A stretch of 14,282 nucleotides of DNA from Pseudomonadota bacterium (GTDB taxonomy: Bacteria; Pseudomonadota; Gammaproteobacteria; Burkholderiales; Ferrovaceae), in the NCBI GenBank assembly GCA_021828575.1, contig JAJZEL010000128.1, forward strand, positions 1 through 14,282, given 5' to 3'. Below, piece by piece: positions 1 through 7,664 of the stretch. Made by a program: the position numbers and the translations under genes. The notes under the pieces are model-generated. The model saw nothing but the letters and a program-made list of their open reading frames with translations. It had not been told where the DNA came from and did no database searches. The stretch's first letter is position 1, and the number at the start of each line of letters is the position of its first letter.

Positions 1-8
1 GACAGACC

Positions 9-1070
9 ATGACCCGCCCCCCACCCTCACCTGATGCGCTGAAGACAAGCATGCAACACCAGGCCAAAGCCTTGGGGTTTGATCAGGTGCGCGTTTGCCT
101 GCCTGACCTGGAAATGGCCGGTGAGCACCTGAAGACATGGCTTGCGGCCGGGTGTCATGGCCACATGGATTTCATGCAGCGACACGCCCATCTGCGCCAG
201 CATCCTGAACAGCTGTTGCCTGGAACCCTGCGAGTCATCAGTGCAGGCCTGTCCTACCTGTCCGAATCCCCGGAATCAGCTGCGACCGCCCTCGAGAACC
301 CTTCCACGGGTTACGTATCCCGTTATGCGCTGGGCCGTGACTACCACAAGGTGGTGAGAAACCGCCTGCAAAAACTGGCTTCGCACCTGGAGCAGGAATG
401 GGGACCCCACGGATACCGCGTTTTTTGTGACAGCGCACCAGTGATGGAAGTGGAGATTGCTCGTCAGGCCGGATTGGGATGGCGGGGGAAACACACACTC
501 CTGCTCAATCGTGACCGGGGCTCGTTTTTCTTTCTGGGAGAAATCTACACAAACCTGCCCCTGCCCGTGGACACCCCGACAGACGAGCACTGCGGTTCAT
601 GCCGTGCCTGCCTTGACATATGCCCCACCGGCGCCTTACCCACCCCCTACCACCTGGATGCCCGACGGTGCATTTCCTACCTCACCATCGAACATAAGGG
701 CGCCATTCCCGATCCCCTGAGGTCCCAAATGGGCAACCGGATTTACGGATGCGACGACTGCCAGCTGGTATGCCCGTGGAACCGCTTTGCCCAATTGAGC
801 CACCTGCCTGACTTCGCCCCCCGCGACCGGCTCAAGGATCGCTCACTGACTGAGCTTCTGTCCTGGAGCGAAACCGACTTCCTGACCCATACCAGCGGCA
901 CGGCCATCCGTCGCATTGGTCATGAGCGGTGGCTGCGCAACGTAGCCATTGCCCTGGGCAACGGACCAGCCCACGAGGAAGCCCGCCAAGCCCTGGCAGA
1001 CCGGCAACATCATCCTTCGGAACTCGTGCGTGAGCATGTGAACTGGGCGCTGTCACGATTGTCGGAGTAG
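9..1070 (+). CDS. queG: tRNA epoxyqueuosine(34) reductase QueG
   Basis: Catalyses the last step of queuosine synthesis, reducing epoxyqueuosine to queuosine at the wobble base of GUN-anticodon tRNAs. It is a cytosolic enzyme that uses cobalamin and two [4Fe-4S] clusters (family knowledge). Seen here: an N-terminal cobalamin-binding-type region with the family blocks LPGTLRVIS (70-78) and GYVSRYALGRDYHK (101-114). FCDSAPVME (139-147) contains the expected catalytic acid, Asp141. A ferredoxin-like segment has Cys195, Cys198, Cys201, Cys205 and Cys221, and a second cluster motif CDDCQLVCP has Cys248, Cys251 and Cys255. The C-terminal tail with SAIRRIGH-like sequence is near 299-304. At 353 residues it is slightly shorter than the E. 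coli protein (about 379), mostly at the C terminus. The start lies 8 bases from the window edge, so an upstream start cannot be excluded. dsbD begins one base after its stop, suggesting co-transcription. Confidence 0.96.
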   Translation: MTRPPPSPDALKTSMQHQAKALGFDQVRVCLPDLEMAGEHLKTWLAAGCHGHMDFMQRHAHLRQHPEQLLPGTLRVISAGLSYLSESPESAATALENPSTGYVSRYALGRDYHKVVRNRLQKLASHLEQEWGPHGYRVFCDSAPVMEVEIARQAGLGWRGKHTLLLNRDRGSFFFLGEIYTNLPLPVDTPTDEHCGSCRACLDICPTGALPTPYHLDARRCISYLTIEHKGAIPDPLRSQMGNRIYGCDDCQLVCPWNRFAQLSHLPDFAPRDRLKDRSLTELLSWSETDFLTHTSGTAIRRIGHERWLRNVAIALGNGPAHEEARQALADRQHHPSELVREHVNWALSRLSE

Positions 1071-1071
1071 A

Positions 1072-2754
1072 ATGTCCCTTCTCTGGAACGTGACCTTCAA
1101 GCAACCCATGCCACAGTCAAGTCAATTCCTGCGCATTCTCCTGCTCGCGAGCTTCCTCGCACTGATTTCCAGCCTGAGCCCCGCCCAGGCCGACGGATTG
1201 CCCACTGCCGGTACAGCGCGCGCCCTGCCAGCCTCCATCACCACCGCAGACAACACCCCCAAAACCTTTTTGATGCCCGAGGAGGCTTTCGGCATCCAGG
1301 TGGCCACACAAGATGCCAGACACCTCATCATCCGGTTCTCGCCTGCTTCTGGCTATTACCTGTACCGGGACAGAATTCACGTACAGGCCGACGGAAAACC
1401 GGCGGTACTGCACTTTCCCCAGGCCGAGAGCAAACAGGATCCCAGCTTTGGCCTGGTCTGGATTTACCACCATCCTTTCGATGCCGTGGCTGACGTATCG
1501 GCCGTCGATCCTGCCAAAGTGTCCGTCAGCTATCAGGGTTGCGCCGAGCACGGGATCTGTTACCCACCCACCACCCGTGATTTCGAGCAGCAAGGGCCCC
1601 GGGGCAGTTATCAGGTCACGGCTCTGAACGACCCCCTGTCGCCACCCCCTCCGGATGCCCATTCCTCCAATCCCGAGGACTACCTCAATTACCTTCGCGA
1701 TGCCAAACCGAACTGGGTCATGCTGAGTTTCTACGGGTTTGGCCTGCTTCTTGCCCTGACTCCATGCGTATTTCCCATGATCCCGATTCTTTCTGGCATC
1801 ATTGCCGGAGAGGGCGCACGTCTGACACGAACACGCGGCTTCACCCTGTCACTGGCCTACGTTCTGGGCATGGCCGTCACCTACACGGTGGCCGGTGTCC
1901 TGGCCGGCCTGTCGGGAACCCTGCTTTCCAATGCCTTGCAAACCCCCCCCGTGCAAACCGTCACGGCACTTCTTTTCGTCCTTCTGGCTTTGTCCATGTT
2001 TGATGTGTATCAACTGCAAGTGCCTGCCGGCATGCAAACCCGCCTGAATACCCTGTCCGGCCGGCTGCCCGGAGGCAAATTCCTTGGGGTCGGACTGATG
2101 GGAGCGTTATCAGCCCTGGTGGTGGGTCCCTGCGTGGCAGCCCCACTGGCAGGAGGGCTCCTGTACATTGCACAGACCCGGAACGTGCTGCTGGGAGGCG
2201 GTGCGCTGTTCTTCATGGCCCTGGGCATGGGATCTCCGCTGCTGGTCATCGGTACATCCGCCGGAGCACTGTTGCCCAAAGCAGGCAAATGGATGAACTG
2301 GATCAAACGTTTTTTTGGGGTGGCCTTGCTGGGGGTAGCCCTCTGGATGGTGTTGCCACTCATTCCCGGCATCCGCCCGTCCTCTGCTGCGCTGCCGTTT
2401 GAAACGGTGTCTTCCATGGCACAACTCGACCAGGATCTGGACCAGGCAGCAAGAAATCATCAGCCGGTATTACTGGACTTTTACGCTGACTGGTGTGTGT
2501 CCTGCGTGGAAATCGACCATAGCCTGCTGCCGGATCCGTCAGTTCGACAGGCCCTCCAGGGCGTGCGCCTGTTGCGCGCGGATGTGACCCACAACACGGC
2601 GGACGACCAGGCCCTGCTGGCCCGCTTTGGCCTGTTTGGCCCGCCTGGAATGATTTTCTTCAAACCCGATGGCGAGGAGCAGGGTGACCAGCGCTTGGTG
2701 GGTTACATTTCTCCGGACGACTTCATCAGGCATCTCCATCAGGCTTTCAAATAG
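1072..2754 (+). CDS. dsbD: Thiol:disulfide interchange protein DsbD, short membrane domain
   Basis: Inner-membrane protein that carries electrons from cytosolic thioredoxin to periplasmic DsbC-type isomerases and the cytochrome c maturation pathway. A signal peptide with hydrophobic core LRILLLASFLALISS ends at AQA (38-40). The periplasmic alpha domain has YQGCAEHGICYPP (Cys157/Cys163). The membrane beta domain has LTPCVFPM (Cys232) and VVGPCVAAP (Cys354). The C-terminal thioredoxin-like gamma domain has DFYADWCVSC (Cys475/Cys478). All six redox cysteines are present. Oddity: Cys232-Cys354 spacing is 122, as in E. coli (163-285), but Cys354-Cys475 is 121 against 176 in E. coli, so about 55 residues, roughly two transmembrane helices, are missing before the gamma domain. 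GGAG at 1064-1067 serves the first ATG; an ATG at 1108 would also leave a signal peptide. It follows queG by one base. Confidence 0.94.
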   Translation: MSLLWNVTFKQPMPQSSQFLRILLLASFLALISSLSPAQADGLPTAGTARALPASITTADNTPKTFLMPEEAFGIQVATQDARHLIIRFSPASGYYLYRDRIHVQADGKPAVLHFPQAESKQDPSFGLVWIYHHPFDAVADVSAVDPAKVSVSYQGCAEHGICYPPTTRDFEQQGPRGSYQVTALNDPLSPPPPDAHSSNPEDYLNYLRDAKPNWVMLSFYGFGLLLALTPCVFPMIPILSGIIAGEGARLTRTRGFTLSLAYVLGMAVTYTVAGVLAGLSGTLLSNALQTPPVQTVTALLFVLLALSMFDVYQLQVPAGMQTRLNTLSGRLPGGKFLGVGLMGALSALVVGPCVAAPLAGGLLYIAQTRNVLLGGGALFFMALGMGSPLLVIGTSAGALLPKAGKWMNWIKRFFGVALLGVALWMVLPLIPGIRPSSAALPFETVSSMAQLDQDLDQAARNHQPVLLDFYADWCVSCVEIDHSLLPDPSVRQALQGVRLLRADVTHNTADDQALLARFGLFGPPGMIFFKPDGEEQGDQRLVGYISPDDFIRHLHQAFK

Positions 2755-2781
2755 GCCTGACGTCAGCCGCCTGACCGACAC

Positions 2782-3330
2782 TCAGTCCAGCTTCAGAAAA
2801 TGGGTGCGGTAGTGCCGGAGCTCTTCGATGGACTCATGGATGTCAGCCAGGGCCTCATGCTTTCCCGATTTCTTGAAGGCACCGTACACCTGCGGCTTCC
2901 ATCGGCGCGACAGCTCTTTCAGCGTACTGACATCCAGATTCCGGTAGTGAAAGCATCGCTCCAGTTCCGGCATGTAATTGGCCATGAATCGCCGATCCTG
3001 GCAAATGGAATTGCCACACATGGGGGATTCTCCAGCAGGAATCCATTCCGCCAGAAATGCCTTGGCTTCTGCCTGGACAGCCAGTTCATCCTTTGTTGAC
3101 GCACGCACCTTGTCGAGTAGCCCTGACCGCCCGTGCGTGCCCTTATTCCAGGCATCCATGCCCTCCAGAACCTGCTCGGACTGATGCACCACCCAGACCG
3201 GCGCTTCAGCCACCGTTTCCAGATGGTTATCCGTGACGACCAGCGCCAGTTCGATGATCCGGTCACGCGCCGGATCCAGCCCTGTCATCTCCATGTCCAA
3301 CCAGATGAGCCGGTTCTTGTCTTGTGCCAT
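2782..3330 (-). CDS. orn: Oligoribonuclease (3'-5' exonuclease)
   Basis: Degrades 2-5 nt RNA oligonucleotides to mononucleotides in the cytosol, including pGpG from cyclic-di-GMP breakdown; it is the final step of RNA decay. DEDDh exonuclease fold. Asp12 and Glu14 lie in IWLDMEMTGLDP (9-20), Asp112 in CGNSICQDRRF, and His158 and Asp163 in GKHEALADIHES. The family block VSTLKELSRRW (134-144) is also present. The 182-residue length matches the family (181 in E. coli). I chose the ATG at 3330 because MAQDKNRLIWLDMEMTGLDP matches the normal N terminus; the open frame extends to 3651 but that extension lacks family similarity and overlaps the divergent protease gene. It is convergent with dsbD (27-base gap, no clear terminator) and divergent from the M48 gene with 30 bases between starts, so the two promoters must be very close or overlap coding sequence. 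No strong ribosome-binding site is visible. Confidence 0.97.
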   Translation of the reverse strand: MAQDKNRLIWLDMEMTGLDPARDRIIELALVVTDNHLETVAEAPVWVVHQSEQVLEGMDAWNKGTHGRSGLLDKVRASTKDELAVQAEAKAFLAEWIPAGESPMCGNSICQDRRFMANYMPELERCFHYRNLDVSTLKELSRRWKPQVYGAFKKSGKHEALADIHESIEELRHYRTHFLKLD

Positions 3331-3360
3331 AATGAAAGTTTCCAATCCTGTTGATGATTC

Positions 3361-4617
3361 ATGAACGCAACTACGTGGTTCGAAAGTTTCTTTCTGGTTC
3401 TTCTGCTGGTGGTCACACTTGGCCGGTTGTGGCTGTCCGGCAGGCAGATCAGGCATGTACAGACACATCGCAGCGAGGTGCCCGAGGCGTTTCGCACGCG
3501 CATCTCGCTGGAAGAACACCAGAAGGCCGCTGATTATACCTGCGCCAAGGCTCGCCTGCGCATGGTGCAGACCCTTGGGGATGCAGTACTTCTGTTCGTG
3601 TTCACAGAAGGCGGGCTGCTCGCACACCTGGATCAGCTCATCAGGACGCATGTGGTCTCATGGTGGGTTCATGACCTGCTGCTGGGTGGGTCAGTACTCG
3701 TGGTGGGTGTTCTGGTCGACATGCCATTCACCCTGTATGACACCTTCCGCCTGGAAACCCGGTTCGGCTTCAATCGGATGACCCCGCGACTGTTTCTGGC
3801 AGATCTGGTACGCGAAAGCCTGATCACGTCCCTGCTGGGAGCCCCCCTGTTCCTTGCAGCGGTCGCCATGATGAATTCCCTGGGACCTTTCTGGTGGGTA
3901 TGGTCATGGGTAGCATGGATGCTGTTCAGCGTGGGGTTGCAGGCGATTTATCCCACGTGGATCGCCCCCCTGTTCAACCGCTTCTCCCCTCTTCCCACGG
4001 GTGAACTGCGCGAAAAAATCGAATCACTGCTCAAGCGTTGCGGGTTCGATGCCAGCGGCCTGTTTGTCATGGACGGCTCGCGACGTTCCAGACATGGCAA
4101 TGCCTATTTCACCGGGTTTGGGCGGTCACGGCGGGTGGTGTTTTTTGACACGCTCCTCGAACGGCTCAACCCGGAAGAGGTGGAAGCTGTCCTGGCACAC
4201 GAACTGGGGCACTATCACGGACGCCATGTGTTGCAGCGGATCCTGATGACCTTCGCGCTCAGCCTGGTGTTTCTCATGCTGCTTGGCTGGCTGAAGGATG
4301 CGCCCTGGTTTTACCAGGGATTGGGAGTCAACATGCCGGGCACGGCCATGTCCCTTATCCTGTTCACGCTGGTGATGCCGTTGCTGGGATTTCCATTGAA
4401 GCCGCTCATGAGCCTGCACTCCAGAAAACATGAGTTTGAGGCCGACGATTATGCTGCCCGACATACCTCTGCCAACAGGCTGGTGAGTGCCCTGGTGAAG
4501 CTTTATCAGGATAATGCGGCTACACTCACCCCCGACCCGCTGCACTCGGCCATCTACGACTCCCACCCTCCTGCAGCCGTGCGGATTGCCCACCTGGAAT
4601 CCCTGTCCTCGGCGTGA
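3361..4617 (+). CDS. M48 family zinc metallopeptidase (Ste24/CAAX prenyl protease-like)
   Basis: Membrane-embedded zinc protease of the Ste24/CAAX protease 1 family. In bacteria its substrates are mostly unknown, and a membrane-protein quality-control role is assumed by analogy with HtpX. Seen: an N-terminal helix (7-25), a Ste24-type N-terminal domain (HQKAADYT 53-60, LYDTFRLETRFGFN 125-138), and several further hydrophobic segments (about 70-90, 102-120, 151-172, 177-197, 294-310, 327-345). The zinc site is HELGH (280-284), with the third ligand probably Glu358 in HEFEADDYA. HGNAYFTGFG (245-254) is a family signature. The 418-residue length is usual. The ATG at 3361 gives the expected N terminus, although the upstream Shine-Dalgarno is weak. 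Its last four bases GTGA are the rsgA start, indicating translational coupling. The orn / M48 / rsgA arrangement is, from general knowledge, common in betaproteobacteria. Confidence 0.93.
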   Translation: MNATTWFESFFLVLLLVVTLGRLWLSGRQIRHVQTHRSEVPEAFRTRISLEEHQKAADYTCAKARLRMVQTLGDAVLLFVFTEGGLLAHLDQLIRTHVVSWWVHDLLLGGSVLVVGVLVDMPFTLYDTFRLETRFGFNRMTPRLFLADLVRESLITSLLGAPLFLAAVAMMNSLGPFWWVWSWVAWMLFSVGLQAIYPTWIAPLFNRFSPLPTGELREKIESLLKRCGFDASGLFVMDGSRRSRHGNAYFTGFGRSRRVVFFDTLLERLNPEEVEAVLAHELGHYHGRHVLQRILMTFALSLVFLMLLGWLKDAPWFYQGLGVNMPGTAMSLILFTLVMPLLGFPLKPLMSLHSRKHEFEADDYAARHTSANRLVSALVKLYQDNAATLTPDPLHSAIYDSHPPAAVRIAHLESLSSA

Positions 4618-5492
4618 ACAAGCCGCTAACCGGAACCGTGACGGCCAGCTTCGGACGCCATCACGAAGTCACATTGCCCGGAGCATCTGCCCCACTTGAA
4701 TGCGTACGAAGGGGAAGGCGCAAGGATGTGGTGTGTGGTGACCATGTGACCATTTCTCTCACTTCTCCGTCACAAGGGGTGATTGAGTCCGTCCAGGAAC
4801 GCCAAACTCTCCTGCACCGCTCTGATGAACACCGGGATAAACCACTGGCCGCCAATGTGGACCAGGCGCTGGTGGTTGTGGCAACAGACCCTTCCTATCA
4901 TGACGGAATCCTGACGCGTTGCCTGATTGCCGCCGAAGCCGCAGGAGTGGCGCCCGTCATCGTGCTGAACAAGTCGGACCTGCGGAATGACGCGGTTCGC
5001 TGCCTCGATGCGCTGAGTTACTACGAACAGATGGGATATCCGCTGGTTTCTGTCAGCGCGCTTCATGACGTGTCTGCCCTTGTGGCAATCCTGAAAGGAC
5101 ACGTCAGCCTGCTGGTGGGTCAGTCAGGCATGGGGAAATCCTCCCTGATCAACGCACTGGTTCCCGGTGCAACGGCAAGAACAGGCGACCTGTCCACCGC
5201 CCTGGATTCGGGCCGTCATACCACCACCTTTACCCGCTGGTACCCTCTGGAAACAGGAGGTGCCCTCATCGACTCACCCGGCATGCAAACCTTTGGCCTG
5301 GCCCACCTGCAGGTTTCCGAATATCATTTCAGGGAATTTTCATCTCTGGCAGGACAGTGCCAGTTTTCTGATTGTCGTCACCAGCAGGAACCCGGCTGTG
5401 CACTGAAAGCGTGGGTGGCAGGGCACCCTCAGCGGGAACGCCGATTGCAATACCTGCGCGAATTGCAACAACCACGCAGAATCCGTTACTGA
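4614..5492 (+). CDS. rsgA: Small ribosomal subunit biogenesis GTPase RsgA
   Basis: Circularly permuted GTPase that binds the 30S subunit late in maturation and helps release assembly factors such as RbfA; cytosolic. An N-terminal OB-fold region covers about 1-75. The GTPase motifs come in permuted order: G4 NKSD at 119-122, then SVSAL near 146-150, then the P-loop GQSGMGKSS at 169-177, then G3 DSPG at 220-223. RHTTTFTRW (201-209) is the switch I region. The C-terminal zinc finger ligands are Cys249, Cys254, His256 and Cys262. At 292 residues the length is typical of betaproteobacterial RsgA and shorter than E. coli (about 350) at the N terminus. The start is GTG at 4614, overlapping the M48 stop codon, and no Shine-Dalgarno is visible, so translation probably depends on coupling to the upstream gene. 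Its 3' end overlaps the convergent membrane-protein gene by 7 bases. Confidence 0.96.
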   Translation: MNKPLTGTVTASFGRHHEVTLPGASAPLECVRRGRRKDVVCGDHVTISLTSPSQGVIESVQERQTLLHRSDEHRDKPLAANVDQALVVVATDPSYHDGILTRCLIAAEAAGVAPVIVLNKSDLRNDAVRCLDALSYYEQMGYPLVSVSALHDVSALVAILKGHVSLLVGQSGMGKSSLINALVPGATARTGDLSTALDSGRHTTTFTRWYPLETGGALIDSPGMQTFGLAHLQVSEYHFREFSSLAGQCQFSDCRHQQEPGCALKAWVAGHPQRERRLQYLRELQQPRRIRY

Positions 5493-6340
5493 TGGCCCAC
5501 CCTCCGGGCCAGGGTCATGAGCCCAATCACCAGCATCCATAACACCAGAGAACGCCATATGAGCCCCTCCACGCTGCTCAGGTGATCCGTTTCAGGCCGC
5601 TCTCCCACGCCCAGTTCGGCAGCTTCGTTTCCTGCCTTGCCTTCCCCTTCCAGTCGAATGCCCAGCGCTCCCGCTGCACTTGCCAGAATTTGCCGACGAT
5701 TGTCCCGATCCCCTTGCGTCCTCCAGCAATACAAGGCATCTTCAAAATTACCCACTACGGCAAAAGTGAAGGCTGTCAGGCGCACGGGGATCCAGTCCAG
5801 CCAGAAAAACACCTTGATGGAAAAGCGCCCGAAGGGCGTGCCGGGCCGACCCCATGAATCGGCAAGGCGGTGGGCCGCCGCATATAGCAGGGCCCCCAAT
5901 GGCCCCGGTAGCAGGCAATACCACAACAAAACGGCAAGGGTTCTGCCATGAAACGTCACGATGGCCTGTTCAATGTCTTCTGCAATGTTTTCCCGGGACG
6001 CTGCCAGTGATTGTCCGGGAGCGGGATGCACATCACGGCGCAGTTTCACGAGCGGGTCAAGACCCGATCTGAAGTGCACGAGCAACACCAGCACCAGGAT
6101 GTCAAACAGCCCGTTCAGGTCAAGCAGGGCAAGCAAGTATGTGATCAGCGCCGCACAGGCCATCAGGGGCAGGATGACCACGAACCATGCCGGAGCTCCC
6201 TGCGAGAAAAAATGTCCCGCATCGAGTCGGTTCCTCACGGCCTCAGCCCAGGTATCGAACCCATCCTCACATTTGCTGACCCAGACAACCGGGCGACGTG
6301 ATTCCAACCAGAGGGCAACAAGAATATAAAAAAAGTTCAT
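5486..6340 (-). CDS. CobD/CbiB (AmpE-like) family inner-membrane protein of unknown role
   Basis: A membrane protein of the betaproteobacterial CobD/CbiB-like family. Its function is not established, and I do not assign it to cobalamin synthesis. Seen from the chosen start: an N-terminal hydrophobic segment beginning MNFFYILVALWLE, hydrophobic stretches near 49-68 and 73-89, one near 136-155, and a final helix ending WRSLVLWMLVIGLMTLARR. Family features are a central block with WLDWIPVRLTAFTFAVVGNFEDA, then CWRTQ, and the tail HLSSVEGLIWRS. The length is 284 residues. The start at ATG 6340 places the first helix at the very N terminus as in relatives; an in-frame ATG at 6385 adds 15 polar residues and has a somewhat better purine-rich upstream, so the start is uncertain. 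It is the last gene of the gckA-fhs-folC set, 54 bases after folC. Confidence 0.8.
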   Translation of the reverse strand: MNFFYILVALWLESRRPVVWVSKCEDGFDTWAEAVRNRLDAGHFFSQGAPAWFVVILPLMACAALITYLLALLDLNGLFDILVLVLLVHFRSGLDPLVKLRRDVHPAPGQSLAASRENIAEDIEQAIVTFHGRTLAVLLWYCLLPGPLGALLYAAAHRLADSWGRPGTPFGRFSIKVFFWLDWIPVRLTAFTFAVVGNFEDALYCWRTQGDRDNRRQILASAAGALGIRLEGEGKAGNEAAELGVGERPETDHLSSVEGLIWRSLVLWMLVIGLMTLARRVGHQ

Positions 6341-6394
6341 GGAAAAACCGGGATCGTCATGTTGAATGGCCGATACATGGTACATCAGCCCAGC

Positions 6395-7660
6395 CTACCG
6401 GGACATGGCATCCACATGTGCCATGACGGCTCCCACCGTCACGAAGGAACCCAGCACCACGATGCGGTCCTCCGGCCTGGCCATATGCCTTGCACCCTCA
6501 TATGCCTCTACGGGAGAGTGAAAAGCCAGCACCTTTCCCCTCACCCCTTTCGTTACTGTCTGCAATGCTTCCAGGCTGGCTCCCCGACGATCCTGCACTG
6601 GCGCCAGGCACCACAGGTCCACCCGGGCATCCAGCCGTTCCACCACTCCCTTCATGTCCTTGTCGGACAACATGCCGAACACGGCCAGTGTGATGCCCTG
6701 GCAAGCATCACATGCCAGGTTGGCTGCCAGTGAGGCAGCGGCATGGGGGTTGTGCGCCACATCCAGAACCACTTCAGGATGGTCTGCGATTTTCTGGAAC
6801 CTTCCCGGTAACCGGGCATTGGCAATACCCTGGTCCAGGGCGTGGCGAGACACTGGCAGCCGCCCTTCCAGGCAGAACAGTGCCACAAGGGCCGCAGCAG
6901 CATTCTGGAGCTGGAACGCTCCTTTCATGGCCGGCAAGGGCAACCCTGTCCATGTCTTGTGCCCATGACGAAGGGTCCAGTAATCAGCCCCGGATTCAAC
7001 AAAAAAATCCTCCCCCATCTGCAATAAATGTGCGCCTGTTTGCCGGGCACTACGGCGAATGGAGCCGGGAGGCAGGGGATCAGCACACAGAGCCGGTTTT
7101 CCGGCGCGAAAAATGCCGGCTTTTTCAAAGCCAATGGCTTCCCGCGTATCGCCCAGCCAGGCTTCGTGATCCAGATCAATGCTGGTGACAATGGCACAGT
7201 CGGCGTCGAACACATTCACGGCATCCAGACGCCCGCCCATGCCCACTTCCAGAATCCAGGCATCCAGCCTGGCCTGCCGAAAGACTTGACAGGCAGCCAG
7301 CGTGGCAAATTCAAACGGGGTAAGAGTCAGGTCACCTCTGGCAGATTCCACCACCTCCAATGCCTCACACAGGGTTGCATCATCGACGGCTAGTCCTTCA
7401 CCCAGTTGTACACGCTCGTTGAAAGCAACCAGATGGGGAGACGAGTACACCCCGACACGATAACCCTGGGCTCGCAGACAAGCCGCCATAAAGGCACATG
7501 TGGAACCCTTGCCGTTGGTTCCTGTGACCGTGATGACGGGAACATCCGGAACCAGGCCCATGGATTCACGAACCCTGGAAACACGCTCAAGTCCCATATG
7601 GATGACCTGCGAATGCAGGTCATCCATATGGGAAAGCCACTGGGCAAGCGTTCGGCCCAT
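6395..7660 (-). CDS. folC: Bifunctional dihydrofolate synthase / folylpolyglutamate synthase FolC
   Basis: Adds glutamate to dihydropteroate (making dihydrofolate) and then further glutamates to reduced folates, using ATP, in the cytosol. Mur-ligase fold. The P-loop is VTGTNGKGST (45-54), followed by VGVYSSPHLVAFNERVQLG (69-87), VGMGGRLDAVN, and TSIDLDHEAWLG with a metal-ligand His. GFEKAGIFR holds the modified-lysine position, and DVAHNPHAA and FGMLSDKDM are in the C-terminal domain. The 421-residue length equals E. coli FolC (422). The start ATG at 7660 lies 4 bases after the fhs stop codon, so the genes are almost certainly co-transcribed and perhaps translationally coupled. Pairing with fhs makes sense because polyglutamylated THF is the better Fhs substrate. 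Oddity: codons 10-23 form a perfect 19-bp inverted repeat (7592-7633). Residues HMDDLHSQVIHMG there align with the usual helix but carry an unusual symmetric His-Met pair. Confidence 0.96.
   Translation of the reverse strand: MGRTLAQWLSHMDDLHSQVIHMGLERVSRVRESMGLVPDVPVITVTGTNGKGSTCAFMAACLRAQGYRVGVYSSPHLVAFNERVQLGEGLAVDDATLCEALEVVESARGDLTLTPFEFATLAACQVFRQARLDAWILEVGMGGRLDAVNVFDADCAIVTSIDLDHEAWLGDTREAIGFEKAGIFRAGKPALCADPLPPGSIRRSARQTGAHLLQMGEDFFVESGADYWTLRHGHKTWTGLPLPAMKGAFQLQNAAAALVALFCLEGRLPVSRHALDQGIANARLPGRFQKIADHPEVVLDVAHNPHAAASLAANLACDACQGITLAVFGMLSDKDMKGVVERLDARVDLWCLAPVQDRRGASLEALQTVTKGVRGKVLAFHSPVEAYEGARHMARPEDRIVVLGSFVTVGAVMAHVDAMSR
7592..7633. repeat. Perfect 19-bp inverted repeat inside folC
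   Basis: The left arm (7592-7610) reads TCCCATATGGATGACCTGC and the right arm (7615-7633) is its exact reverse complement, with a 4-base loop GAAT. Counted from the folC start it spans coding bases 28-69, just downstream of where an initiating ribosome would sit. The folC mRNA could fold into a very stable 19-bp hairpin. There is no T-run on either side, so it is not an intrinsic terminator. Confidence 0.97.
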
Positions 7661-7664
7661 GTGC

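Noticed and set aside
1117..1662. 181-codon minus-strand open frame inside dsbD
   Set aside because: It is covered by the dsbD signal peptide and alpha domain, which have clear family motifs, and its own product shows none.
2755..2781. Bidirectional terminator between dsbD and orn
   Set aside because: The 10-base palindrome CTGACGTCAG is present, but there is no usable loop and no T-run.
3331..3651. N-terminal extension of orn (open frame from 3651)
   Set aside because: The added residues do not resemble the family, they overlap the divergent M48 gene, and the ATG at 3330 gives the normal 182-residue protein.
4126..4593. 155-codon minus-strand open frame inside the M48 gene
   Set aside because: It is the mirror of the zinc-site region of the protease, with no recognisable protein features.
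5486..6340. Adenosylcobinamide-phosphate synthase (true CobD/CbiB)
   Set aside because: I do not see the usual CbiB N-terminal block with an HPVR-type motif, and no other cobalamin synthesis gene is nearby; only the distant family name applies.
7592..7633. Rho-independent terminator at the folC hairpin
   Set aside because: The stem is AT/GC mixed, lies inside a conserved coding sequence, and has no T-run after it on either strand.
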